Assembly: GCA_019347785.1 (NCBI GenBank)
Contig: JAHWKQ010000049.1
Location: forward strand, 1-11,609
From: Actinomycetota bacterium
Lineage (GTDB): Bacteria; Actinomycetota; Nitriliruptoria; Euzebyales; Egibacteraceae
Direction of reading: 5' to 3'
DNA length: 11,609 nt
The notes under the pieces were generated by a model. The model saw only the letters and a list, made by a program, of their open reading frames with translations, ran no database searches and was not told the DNA's origin. Below are positions 1 to 7,983 of the stretch, piece by piece. How positions within the stretch are numbered: position 1 is the stretch's first letter; each line of letters begins with the position of its first letter. The translations under genes and the position numbers were made by a program.

Positions 1-749
1 TGGCCGTCGAGGGCGCGCTGTTCAGCGGATTCGGGACCGCGGGTCAGCGCTGCACGTCGCTGGGCACGGTCGTCGTCCACGAGTCGGTCCACGACGAGTT
101 CATGCGGCGGTTCACCGGGGCGGTGAGCCAGGCGCCCGTCGGCGATCCTCTGGGCGACGTCGTGTACGGCCCCATGATGAGCGAGCGGTTCCATGAGCGC
201 TTCCTGGGCCTGCTGAGCCTCATCGGCGACCACCACCACCTCTCGGGATCCACGGGCCTGGGACACATCACGGCGGCCAACCCCCGCGAGGGCTTCGTCG
301 GCGACCCCGACGCCGGCTGGTACGACCACCCGGTCATCGTGGACGGTGTGACGCCCGACGACGACCTGTACCGGACCGAGACGTTCGGTCCGATCGTCGG
401 GGTGGCCAGCTTCGACGACTTCGACGAGATGATCGCGCTGGCCAACGGCCACGGCTACGGACTGTCCGCGGCGATCTACACCAACGACGCCAGGGCCGCC
501 CTGCGCTTCCGGGAGCGCTGCTCGGCGGGGATGCTGTCGGTGAACAACTCGACGTCGGGGGCGGAGGCCCATGTCGCCTTCGGCGGCAACGGCAGGTCGG
601 GCAACGGCAGCCGCCTGTCTGGGATGTGGGTCCTCGACCAGTTCACGCGCTGGCAGTCGGTCAACTGGGACTACGCGGGCAGGCTGCAGAAGGCGCAGAT
701 GGACACCGCCGACATCGCCGCAGACCTGGGCTACCGCCTCCCGGACTGA
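1..749 (+). CDS. Aldehyde dehydrogenase family protein, C-terminal half (5' end outside window)
   Basis: NAD(P)-dependent oxidation of an aldehyde to the acid; the substrate is not known. The frame is open from base 3, so the gene starts upstream; 248 residues are visible of a family that is usually about 500. Visible residue 17 is the catalytic Cys in GQRCTS (codon at 51-53). The cofactor-binding ETFGPI motif starts at visible residue 126 (378). Near the end is the conserved FGGNGRSGNG stretch. The general-base Glu would lie off the left edge. The tail (FTRWQSVNWDYAGRLQKAQ) resembles, from memory, the uncharacterised AldH/CAJ73105-like ALDH group rather than betaine or succinate-semialdehyde enzymes; that subgroup is an inference. 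The Cys-to-ETFGPI distance (109 residues) is about a dozen longer than in classical ALDHs. It ends 13 bp before the convergent membrane-protein gene, with no clear terminator between them. Confidence 0.9.
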   Translation, partial: AVEGALFSGFGTAGQRCTSLGTVVVHESVHDEFMRRFTGAVSQAPVGDPLGDVVYGPMMSERFHERFLGLLSLIGDHHHLSGSTGLGHITAANPREGFVGDPDAGWYDHPVIVDGVTPDDDLYRTETFGPIVGVASFDDFDEMIALANGHGYGLSAAIYTNDARAALRFRERCSAGMLSVNNSTSGAEAHVAFGGNGRSGNGSRLSGMWVLDQFTRWQSVNWDYAGRLQKAQMDTADIAADLGYRLPD

Positions 750-762
750 CCCCCACGCTCGG

Positions 763-1161
763 CTAGGCGCCGAAAGCGCCGACCTGCCAGGCGCGCATGG
801 CCAGCCCGAAGTTGACCAGGCCGACGACGGCGAAGACCGCGTGCGGGTGGTAGCGGCCGGCACGGGCCAGCCCGTGGCCGACGAACATCGCCAGCAGCGG
901 GAACACGGCGCCGTAGGCCAGGTGGAACGCGAGGTCGCCGAGGGTGCCGGTCCCCGGGCGCGCCCCGACCGCCAGCAGCAGCAGCCCCAGCAGCAGCTGC
1001 ACCCCCAGCAGCACCTGTGCGACCGATACGACGCGCCAGAACGTGGGCGTCGAGGCGTAGCGCAGACGCCACAGGGCCAGCGACCAGCCGCAGACCGTGG
1101 CCCACGAGCCGACGACGAGGAACCCCACCACGTACCCGTGGAGCTGTGTGACCACTTCCAT
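763..1161 (-). CDS. Small four-helix membrane protein of unknown function
   Basis: 132 residues, not assigned to a named family. Start chosen at the ATG at 1161-1159, because AGGAG (1172-1168) lies 6 nt upstream and the hydrophobic protein begins there; the frame stays open further upstream only because of the base composition. Four predicted membrane helices lie at about 9-31, 44-66, 75-97 and 106-126, with short polar connections and no signal peptide or soluble domain. Histidines sit at the helix ends: H8 and H80 would face one side, H96, H105 and H107 the other. That arrangement is compatible with haem or metal ligation but proves nothing. It is transcribed divergently from the ABC exporter across 60 bp and converges on the aldehyde dehydrogenase. 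That it is a real gene is well supported by the ribosome binding site and the helix pattern; the function is open. Confidence 0.82.
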   Translation of the reverse strand: MEVVTQLHGYVVGFLVVGSWATVCGWSLALWRLRYASTPTFWRVVSVAQVLLGVQLLLGLLLLAVGARPGTGTLGDLAFHLAYGAVFPLLAMFVGHGLARAGRYHPHAVFAVVGLVNFGLAMRAWQVGAFGA

Positions 1162-1189
1162 GCCCCGCTCCTGTCGCCCGGCGCACGCG

Positions 1190-1195
1190 AGCCTA
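1190..1195 (-). promoter_or_regulatory. Candidate -10 box of the small membrane-protein gene
   Basis: Read on the minus strand, 1195-1190 is TAGGCT, a TANNNT actinobacterial -10. It would start the RNA near 1183 and leave a leader of about 20 nt carrying the AGGAG site. No good -35 hexamer stands at 17-18 bp. The same hexamer in a similar context (CTAGGCT followed by GCG) lies ahead of chdC at 9718-9713. The 60-bp gap must also hold the start of the ABC exporter transcript, for which only a weak CATCCT (1210-1215) is visible. Confidence 0.35.
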
Positions 1196-1221
1196 GCCCG
1201 CCTGCGTGTCATCCTGGGCCC

Positions 1222-3144
1222 ATGAGTGCCTTCAGCGGTGGCCACGGGATGATGCCGCAGCTCGGGCTCGTCCGCCGGGGCGCGACGATGCCGAGCGACC
1301 GGCTGCCCAGGGGCCTGGTCCGGCGGGTCTGGGTGGAGTTCGCCCGGCCGTACCGCCGGCGCCTGGCCCTGCTGCTGCTGGCCATCGGCGTCGGCGCGGC
1401 GATGACCCCCCTGCCGGCCCTCATCGTCAAGCACATCGTCGACGCGCTGTCCCAGCGGAGCCCCGACACGGCGAGGGTCGTCAACGTCGCCGCCGTGGGG
1501 CTGATCGCCGTCGCCGCCGTCACCGCGCTCGTCCAGCTGTGGGAGCGCTACCTGTCGGCGTGGATCGGAGAGCAGCTGATCCTCGACCTGCGGCGAGCGG
1601 TCTTCGACCACGTCCAGCGGATGCCGCTGGCGTTCTTCACGCGCACGCAGACCGGCGCGCTGATCAGCCGGCTCAACAACGACGTCATCGGCGCCCAGCG
1701 GGCCCTGACGGGCACCTTCGGCACCCTCGCCCAGAACGGGATCCGCGTCGTCGTGGTCGTGGGGGCCATGTTCGTGCTGAGCGTGTCGCTCACCCTGCTC
1801 GTTCTCAGCGTGCTGCCGTTGTTCGTGGTGCTCGCCAAGGGCGTCGGCCGGCGGCTGCAGGCCCTCACGCGCGAGTCGATGCAGCTCAACGCCGACATGA
1901 GCACGGTCATGACCGAGCGCTTCAACGTGGCGGGCGCGCTGCTCGTCAAGCTGTTCGGCCGCCCGGCGGAGGAGAACCGCGGCTTCGTCGAGCGCGCGGA
2001 GCGGGTCGCCGACGTGGGCATCCGCAGCGCCGTCGTCGGGCGACTGTTCTTCACCCTTCTGGGGCTGATGGGCTCGGTGGGGATCGCGGTCGTCTACTGG
2101 GTCGGCAGCCGGCTGGTGCTCGGCGGCGCGCTCAGCACCGGCGACGTCGTGGCCTTCGGCCTGCTCGTCACCCAGGCCTACGCGCCGCTGTCGGCGCTGA
2201 CGAATGCCCCGGTCGAGGTCCTGACCGCGCTCGTCAGCTTCGACCGGGTGTTCGAGGTCCTGGACCTGCCCCACCCGATCGGCGACGCCGAAGGTGCCGT
2301 GCGCCTGGTTCGGCCCCGCGGGGAGGTCGTCTTCGACCGGGTGTCCTTCGCCTACCCCTCGGCCGCGGACTCCTCGCTGGCGTCGCTGGAGCGCGGCTGG
2401 TCCGAGGTGCTCGACGCCAGCCCGGGCGCGACGGTGCTGCGCGACGTCAGCTTCGTGGCCGACGCCGGCCAGACGGTCGCCCTGGTGGGCCCGTCGGGCG
2501 CCGGCAAGTCCACCATCTGCAGTCTCGTCCCACGGCTGTACGACGTCAGTCACGGCGCCGTCCGCATCGACGGGCACGACGTGCGTGACCTGACCCTGTC
2601 CTCGCTGGCCGCCGCGGTCGGCGTCGTCTCCCAGGACCCGCACCTGTTCCACGACACGATCCGGACCAACCTGCGCTACGCGCGACCCGGGGCCAGCGAC
2701 GCCGACGTCGAGGCCGCGTGCAGGGCCGCCCAGATCCACGACGTGATCGCCGCCCTGCCCGACGGCTACGACACGGTCGTGGGCGAGCGCGGCTACCGCC
2801 TGTCCGGGGGCGAGAAGCAGCGGCTGGCGCTCGCCCGCGTGCTGCTGAAGGATCCCGCCGTCATCGTCCTGGACGAGGCCACGGCCCACCTGGACTCCGA
2901 GAGCGAGGTGGCCGTCCAGCGTGCGCTGGCCACTGCGCTGGCCCGGCGCACGTCGTTGGTGATCGCCCACCGCCTGTCCACCATCGCGCGGGCCGACCAG
3001 ATCCTGGTCGTGGCCGGAGGACGCGTCGTGCAGCGCGGCACCCACGCGGAGTTGGTGCGCTCCCCGGGGCTGTACGCCGAGCTGTACCGCACCCAGTTCG
3101 CCGACGCCTCGCGGCCGGTCGACGAGGCCAGCGGCGCGGTGTGA
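1222..3144 (+). CDS. ABC exporter with fused membrane and ATP-binding domains (multidrug/lipid type)
   Basis: 640-residue half-transporter that dimerises in the cytoplasmic membrane and uses ATP to export a substrate, probably a lipid or drug-like compound; the cargo is unknown. The membrane domain (about 40-340) has six helices, roughly 47-70, 89-107, 172-190, 191-206, 276-296 and 305-325. The ATPase domain has the A-loop Tyr378, Walker A GPSGAGKST (423-431), Q-loop Gln471, signature LSGGEKQR (527-534), Walker B VIVLDE (547-552, catalytic Glu552) and switch His583, so it looks fully active. About 22 extra residues (381-402, containing SLASLE) separate the A-loop from the next strand, as I recall from related actinobacterial exporters. 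I chose ATG 1222 because the GGHGMM N-terminus is typical of that group; no strong ribosome site precedes it, so a start at 1249, 1252 or 1288 is possible. It stands alone, so a homodimer is likely. Confidence 0.93.
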   Translation: MSAFSGGHGMMPQLGLVRRGATMPSDRLPRGLVRRVWVEFARPYRRRLALLLLAIGVGAAMTPLPALIVKHIVDALSQRSPDTARVVNVAAVGLIAVAAVTALVQLWERYLSAWIGEQLILDLRRAVFDHVQRMPLAFFTRTQTGALISRLNNDVIGAQRALTGTFGTLAQNGIRVVVVVGAMFVLSVSLTLLVLSVLPLFVVLAKGVGRRLQALTRESMQLNADMSTVMTERFNVAGALLVKLFGRPAEENRGFVERAERVADVGIRSAVVGRLFFTLLGLMGSVGIAVVYWVGSRLVLGGALSTGDVVAFGLLVTQAYAPLSALTNAPVEVLTALVSFDRVFEVLDLPHPIGDAEGAVRLVRPRGEVVFDRVSFAYPSAADSSLASLERGWSEVLDASPGATVLRDVSFVADAGQTVALVGPSGAGKSTICSLVPRLYDVSHGAVRIDGHDVRDLTLSSLAAAVGVVSQDPHLFHDTIRTNLRYARPGASDADVEAACRAAQIHDVIAALPDGYDTVVGERGYRLSGGEKQRLALARVLLKDPAVIVLDEATAHLDSESEVAVQRALATALARRTSLVIAHRLSTIARADQILVVAGGRVVQRGTHAELVRSPGLYAELYRTQFADASRPVDEASGAV

Positions 3145-3158
3145 CGCGCGCGAGCGTG

Positions 3159-3164
3159 TACACT
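3159..3164 (+). promoter_or_regulatory. Candidate -10 box for gltB inside an 8-bp palindrome
   Basis: TACACT (3159-3164) fits TANNNT and would start transcription near 3171, about 75 nt before gltB. It overlaps the perfect palindrome GTGTACAC (3156-3163). The only -35-like string, TGTGAC (3140-3145, spanning the ABC exporter stop codon), is only 13 bp away, which is too close, so promoter strength and identity are uncertain. A regulator bound to the palindrome would block the -10. Confidence 0.3.
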
Positions 3165-3179
3165 CCGCGGCTCCGAGCG

Positions 3180-3216
3180 ACGGCGCTCCGCGGACCAGCG
3201 GGCGCCGTCTTTCTTC
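3180..3216 (+). terminator. Hairpin with T-rich tail between the ABC exporter gene and gltB (terminator or attenuator)
   Basis: ACGGCGC (3180-3186) pairs perfectly with GCGCCGT (3202-3208) around a 15-nt loop, followed by CTTTCTTC (3209-3216), the only pyrimidine-rich T run nearby. It could end the exporter transcript. It also lies 30-65 nt ahead of the gltB start, downstream of the candidate gltB -10, so RNA from that promoter would have to pass it; it may then act as an attenuator. Confidence 0.5.
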
Positions 3217-3245
3217 GCCAGTCACCGGCGGGCGGGAGGGGTCAC

Positions 3246-6200
3246 ATGACGACGCGCGGGCCGGGAGCCGACGAGCGCGACGCCTGTGGGATCGGGTTCG
3301 TCGCCGATGTCGCCGGGGTCGCCTCGCGAGGCGTCGTCGACGCCGCGCTGGAGGGGCTGTGCGGGGTGCGCCACCGCGGCGCCGTGGCCGCCGACGAGCG
3401 CTCCGGCGACGGCGCCGGACTGCTGCTGCCGCTGCCCGTGGGCCTGTTCGCGCGCGAGGCCGCGGGCCTGGGGGCCGGCGACGTCGACCCGGCCGCCGTG
3501 GGCGTGGCGATGTGCTTCCTCGACGGGTCCCAGGACGCAGCCGGGGACCGCAGCCGGGCGACCGCCCGCGCGTGCGTCGGCGAGGCCCTGTCCGCCGAGG
3601 GGCTGCGGTTGCTCGGGTGGCGCGACGTGCCCGTCGTCCCCGAGGCGCTGGGCGCGGTCTCCCGGCGGGCCATGCCGGTCGTCGCCCAGGCGCTGTTCCT
3701 GCGCCCGGCCGGCGTGGGCGACGCCGCCGCCGAGCGGCGCTGCTACCTCGCCCGCCGGCGGGCCGAGCGCGCCTGCCGGCAGGCCGGGGTGCGCGCGTAC
3801 ATCGCGTCGCTGGGGCTGCGAACCGTCACCTACAAGGCGATGTGCGCCGCCGACCAGCTGGGGGTGTTCTACCCGGACCTGCTCGACCCGGCGGTGCGGG
3901 CCTCGCTGGCCGTCTTCCACCAGCGCTACTCGACCAACACCACGCCCAGCTGGGAGCGGGCGCAGCCGTTCCGTCTGCTGTGCCACAACGGCGAGATCAA
4001 CACCATCGACGGCAACGTCAACCTGATGCACGCGCGCCGCGGGCGGCTGGGGGTGGACTGGCCGGAGCTCGGGGCCGGCGGCGAGTCGCTGATCGAGCCG
4101 CTGATCGACGGGTGGTCATCGGACTCGGCCAAGCTCGACAACGTCCTCGAGCTGCTCGTCCGGGGCGGCCGGGGCGTCGACCACGCCATGGCGATGCTCG
4201 TGCCGCAGGTGTGGGAGGGCCGTCGCGACGTCGACTCGGCCCTGCGCGACTTCTACCGCTACCACGCCGCGCTCATCGAGCCGTGGGACGGCCCGGCCGG
4301 CCTCGTGTTCACCGACGGGCGGCGGGTCGGCGCCAGTCTCGACCGCAACGGGCTGCGTCCCCTGCGCTACTCGGTCTGCGAGGACGGCCTGGTCGTGTGC
4401 TGCTCCGAGGTCGGCGCCGTGCGCACCGTCGGCCACGGTGCCGTCCGGCGCGAGCGCCTCGGCCCAGGCCAGATGCTGCTGGTCGACCCCGCCGACGGGG
4501 GACTGATCGAGGACCGCGCGCTCAAGGCACGGCTGAGTGCCCACCGCCCGTACGGGGCGTGGATCCACACCCACCTGCGGCGGGTATGGCCGGGACGCCC
4601 GGTGGACGGGGCCGGCCGGGGGGACCTCGTGGCGCGCCAGGTCGTCGCCGGCTACACCAAGGAGGAGGAGGCCAGCGTCCTGCGCCCCATGGCGACGACG
4701 GGCAAGGAGCCGGTCTCCTCGATGGGCGACGATACGGCGCTGGCCGTCCTGGCCGAGCGGCGGCGAACCGTCTACCACTACGTCAAGCAGCGCTTCGCGC
4801 AGGTGACGAACCCCCCCATCGACCACCTGCGCGAGTCGGGGGTCATGAGCCTGCGCACCCAGCTGGGGCCCCGGCGGCCGCTGCTGTCGGAGGACCCCGA
4901 GGCGGTGGCGCTGCTGGAGCTCGACGGCTTCCTCGTCTACCCCAGCGGGCTGCAGGCCCTGGTGCTGGACCCCGACAGCCGCCTGACCGTCGCCGGCCTG
5001 GACGCCACGTTCGCGGTCGCCGAGGGACCCGACGGGCTGGGCGCCCGGCTGGCGTCCCTGGGCGACGAGGCCGTCGCCGCCGTGCGCGACGGCGCGCAAC
5101 TGGTGGTCTGCAGCGACCGGGGCGCCGACCGCGAGCGCGCCCCGGTCCCCGGGCTGCTCGCCGTGGGCGCCGTGCATCACCGGCTGGTCGCCGAGGGCCT
5201 GCGGACCCAGGCCAGCCTGGTGTGCGAGACCGACGACGCGCGGGAGACGCACGTGTTCGCCTGCCTTCTGGGCTACGGCGCGGACGTCGTGTGCCCGCGC
5301 CTGGCCCTGGACTCGATCGCCCAGCTTGCCGACGCGGGGCGCATGGGCCGCAACACGCCGTCGGCCGGGGAGGTGCAGGAGGCCTACCTGCGGGCGGTCG
5401 AGGACGGCGTCCTCAAGATCATGTCGAAGATGGGCATCTCGACGCTGGACTCGTACCGGTCCGCGCAGATCTTCGAGGCGGTCGGGCTGGCCGGGGACGT
5501 GATCGACACGTGCCTGGTGGGCACGCCGTCGAAGGTGGGCGGCATCGGCCTGCGCGCGCTCGCCGAGGACGTGCTGGCCCGTCACGCCGACGCCCACGCC
5601 GACGAACCCCGCCTGGGCAGCCCCGGCTTCTTCAAGTACCGCAGGAACGGGGAGTTCCACGCCACCAGCCCCGAGGTCGTCGAGGCGCTGCACCGGGCCG
5701 TCGGCCTGGAGGGCGACCTGCCCGGGCCGGTCATGAGCGAGGGCGACGGCATGCGCGCCGCGCACCTGCTGACCGGCGCCGTCAAGGCCGGCCGCTGGGA
5801 GCGCTACCTGGAGTTCAGCCGGCTGGCGCGGCGGCACCCCCCGGCGGAGCCTCGGGACCTGCTGGAGCCGGTCGCAGCGACGGCGCGCGGCGTCCGGCCA
5901 CTGGACGTGGCGCGGGTGGAGCCGGCGACGAGCATCGCGCAGCGCTTCTTCAGCGGCGCCATGTCGCTGGGGGCCCTGAGCCCGGAGGCGCACGAGACGC
6001 TCGCGGTCGCGATGAACATGCTCGGGGGCAGGTCCAACTGCGGCGAGGGGGGAGAGGACCCGGCGCGCTTCTCCAGCCGCGGCGCCGCGCGCGACCGCAA
6101 CTCGCGCGCCAAGCAGGTGGCATCGGGACGCTTCGGCGTGACGCCGCGGTACCTGGCCTACGCCGACGAGATCCAGATCAAGATGGCGCAGGGCTCCAAG

Positions 6201-7913
6201 CCCGGGGAGGGCGGCCAGCTTCCCGGCCACAAGGTCAGCGAGCTCATCGCCCGGCTGCGCCACACGCAGCCCGGGGTCGCGCTGATCTCCCCGCCGCCGC
6301 ACCACGACATCTACTCGATCGAGGACCTCGCCCAGCTCATCTACGACCTCAAGCAGGTCAACCCGTTCGCGAGCGTCAGCGTCAAGCTGGTCTCCTGCGC
6401 CGGTGTCGGCACCGTCGCGGCGGGCGTCGTCAAGGGGCTGGCCGACGCGGTCCAGATCGCCGGCTGCGACGGGGGCACGGGCGCGTCGCCGCTGTCGTCG
6501 ATCAAGCACGCCGGGCTGCCCTGGGAGCTCGGCGTGGCCGAGGCGCAGCAGACGCTCGTGGCCGAGGGGCTGCGCGGCCGGGTTCGCCTGCAGGTCGACG
6601 GCGGCTTCAAGACCGGCCGGGACGTGATCCTGGCCGCGCTGCTGGGCGCCGACGAGTACGGCTTCGGCACGGCCGCGCTGCTGGCCGAGGGCTGCATCAT
6701 GGTGCGCACCTGCCACCGCGACACCTGCCCGGTCGGCGTGGCGACGCAGCGCCCCGAGCTGAGGGACAAGTTCGCGGGCACGCCCGAGATGGTCGCCAGC
6801 TACCTGCTGTTCGTCGCCGAGGAGGTCCGCGGGTACCTGGCGGCGCTCGGCGCCGCGTCGCTGGAGGAGGTCGTCGGCCGGGTCGACCTGCTGGCGCCCC
6901 GGGACGTGTCCGAGCACCCGCGGGCGCTGTCGCTGGATGTCTCCCCCCTGCTCGTCGACCCACTGGGCGCCCCCGACGACGAGGGCGCCACCGCCGCCGA
7001 CGAGCTGGGGCGCCGGGCCCGTCACCATGTGGCGGCGCTGCCGATCCAGTCGCCACGCAGCGCCCTGGGCGACCGGCTGTTCGACGACGTCTTCCCGTCG
7101 GTGTGGCAGGGCACGGTGCTTCACCGCAAGTACGACATCCGCAACGCCGACCGCACGGTCGGAGCGCGGCTGGGCGGCGCGCTGGGGTTGGAGTACGGCG
7201 AGGGGCCGCCCGACGGCAGCGTCAGCGTGCGCTTCGCCGGCGAGGCGGGCCAGAGCTTCGGGGCCTTCCTGTCATCGGGGGCCGAGTTCGTCCTGACGGG
7301 CGAGGCCAACGACTATGTCGGCAAGGGCATGGCCGGCGGCCGCATCGTCGTGCGCCCACCCCCCGACGATGTCGGTCACACCGACCGGGGTGGGGGTGCG
7401 CACGCGGCCACCGGTGACCTCGGGGACATGTACCGGCCAGTGCTCGTGGGCAACACCGTGCTCTACGGCGCCACGGGCGGCGAGCTGTTCGTCGCGGGGC
7501 GGGCCGGGGAGCGCTTCGCCGTGCGCAACTGCGGCGCGCTGGCGGTCGTGGAGGGCACCGGCGAGCACGCCTGCGAGTACATGACGGGCGGGGTCGTGGT
7601 GATCCTCGGGCCCACCGGGTTCAACCTGGGCGCGGGCATGACCGGCGGCGAGGCGTTCGTGCTGTCCGACGAGCCCGACTTCCTCGCCCGGGTCAACAAC
7701 CAGCTCGTCGACGCCCGCCGGCCCGACGGCGCCCGGCTCGAGTGGCTGCGGCAGCTCGTGGAGCGTCACGCCGAGCTGACCGGCTCGGCCGTGGCCGGGG
7801 CGCTGCTGTCGGACTGGCCGCGGCGGGCGGCGGCCATGTGGTGGGTCGCCCCCAAGGGGGAGCTGGCCAAGGTGGAGGCCGCCGCCGAGGGAAGCGTCGG
7901 CGCCCCGGCCTGA
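3246..7913 (+). CDS. gltB: Glutamate synthase large (alpha) subunit
   Basis: 1555 residues, close to the usual length of about 1500. It converts L-glutamine plus 2-oxoglutarate to two L-glutamates, the second step of the GS/GOGAT ammonia-assimilation route. ATG 3246 is chosen because GGGAGGGG (3234-3241) lies 4 nt upstream and the N-terminal nucleophile Cys14 (in DACGIGF) then follows a short propeptide removed on maturation. Domains: class II glutamine amidotransferase (14 to about 420, with HNGEINT), central domain (about 480-760), FMN-binding synthase barrel (about 820-1190, with GCDGGTGASPLSS), and GXGXG beta-helix (about 1290-1480). The [3Fe-4S] ligands are Cys1150, Cys1156 and Cys1161, with the family spacing. 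A Gly-rich insert of a dozen or so residues lies at about 1375-1398. No gltD (NADPH-binding small subunit) lies on either side, so the partner is encoded elsewhere or the electron donor differs. All catalytic parts look intact. Confidence 0.98.
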   Translation: MTTRGPGADERDACGIGFVADVAGVASRGVVDAALEGLCGVRHRGAVAADERSGDGAGLLLPLPVGLFAREAAGLGAGDVDPAAVGVAMCFLDGSQDAAGDRSRATARACVGEALSAEGLRLLGWRDVPVVPEALGAVSRRAMPVVAQALFLRPAGVGDAAAERRCYLARRRAERACRQAGVRAYIASLGLRTVTYKAMCAADQLGVFYPDLLDPAVRASLAVFHQRYSTNTTPSWERAQPFRLLCHNGEINTIDGNVNLMHARRGRLGVDWPELGAGGESLIEPLIDGWSSDSAKLDNVLELLVRGGRGVDHAMAMLVPQVWEGRRDVDSALRDFYRYHAALIEPWDGPAGLVFTDGRRVGASLDRNGLRPLRYSVCEDGLVVCCSEVGAVRTVGHGAVRRERLGPGQMLLVDPADGGLIEDRALKARLSAHRPYGAWIHTHLRRVWPGRPVDGAGRGDLVARQVVAGYTKEEEASVLRPMATTGKEPVSSMGDDTALAVLAERRRTVYHYVKQRFAQVTNPPIDHLRESGVMSLRTQLGPRRPLLSEDPEAVALLELDGFLVYPSGLQALVLDPDSRLTVAGLDATFAVAEGPDGLGARLASLGDEAVAAVRDGAQLVVCSDRGADRERAPVPGLLAVGAVHHRLVAEGLRTQASLVCETDDARETHVFACLLGYGADVVCPRLALDSIAQLADAGRMGRNTPSAGEVQEAYLRAVEDGVLKIMSKMGISTLDSYRSAQIFEAVGLAGDVIDTCLVGTPSKVGGIGLRALAEDVLARHADAHADEPRLGSPGFFKYRRNGEFHATSPEVVEALHRAVGLEGDLPGPVMSEGDGMRAAHLLTGAVKAGRWERYLEFSRLARRHPPAEPRDLLEPVAATARGVRPLDVARVEPATSIAQRFFSGAMSLGALSPEAHETLAVAMNMLGGRSNCGEGGEDPARFSSRGAARDRNSRAKQVASGRFGVTPRYLAYADEIQIKMAQGSKPGEGGQLPGHKVSELIARLRHTQPGVALISPPPHHDIYSIEDLAQLIYDLKQVNPFASVSVKLVSCAGVGTVAAGVVKGLADAVQIAGCDGGTGASPLSSIKHAGLPWELGVAEAQQTLVAEGLRGRVRLQVDGGFKTGRDVILAALLGADEYGFGTAALLAEGCIMVRTCHRDTCPVGVATQRPELRDKFAGTPEMVASYLLFVAEEVRGYLAALGAASLEEVVGRVDLLAPRDVSEHPRALSLDVSPLLVDPLGAPDDEGATAADELGRRARHHVAALPIQSPRSALGDRLFDDVFPSVWQGTVLHRKYDIRNADRTVGARLGGALGLEYGEGPPDGSVSVRFAGEAGQSFGAFLSSGAEFVLTGEANDYVGKGMAGGRIVVRPPPDDVGHTDRGGGAHAATGDLGDMYRPVLVGNTVLYGATGGELFVAGRAGERFAVRNCGALAVVEGTGEHACEYMTGGVVVILGPTGFNLGAGMTGGEAFVLSDEPDFLARVNNQLVDARRPDGARLEWLRQLVERHAELTGSAVAGALLSDWPRRAAAMWWVAPKGELAKVEAAAEGSVGAPA

Positions 7914-7926
7914 GGGCCCGCCGATC

Positions 7927-7962
7927 CGCCGACGTCGGCACGGGGCGGGTTGGCCGTCGGCG
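7927..7962 (+). terminator. GC-rich inverted repeats after gltB, possible terminator
   Basis: A perfect 12-bp palindrome GCCGACGTCGGC (7928-7939) is followed by a second CGTCGGCG (7955-7962). The left arm CGCCGACG (7927-7934) can pair either within the palindrome or with this distal copy as an 8-bp stem. There is no T tract, so this is at best an L-shaped or stalling structure. It is the only strong hairpin in the 138-bp gap. Confidence 0.35.
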
Positions 7963-7983
7963 CAACGACGCCGCGGGACTGAA

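Noticed and set aside
1..749. Assigning the aldehyde dehydrogenase to proline catabolism (1-pyrroline-5-carboxylate dehydrogenase)
   Set aside because: The C-terminal tail does not match that family, no proline dehydrogenase is in view, and half of the protein is missing.
763..3225. An 820-residue minus-strand frame reaching across the ABC exporter gene
   Set aside because: Only its last 132 residues look like a protein (four hydrophobic helices after a good ribosome site). The rest is antisense to the exporter and low in complexity.
2718..3245. N-terminal extension of gltB into the exporter gene
   Set aside because: The in-frame extension is out-of-frame exporter sequence; the nucleophile Cys14 must lie near the N-terminus, and a strong ribosome site precedes ATG 3246.
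4116..7124. A 1002-residue open frame on the minus strand, opposite gltB
   Set aside because: It lies wholly inside a confidently identified gene, its protein is a low-complexity Arg/Gly/Ala/Gln/Asp mix with no domain, and long antisense frames are expected when codon third positions are nearly all G or C.
3359..7417. A 1352-residue plus-strand frame inside gltB
   Set aside because: It is an Arg/Pro/Gly-rich out-of-frame reading of gltB with no recognisable motif; the gltB frame carries all catalytic residues.
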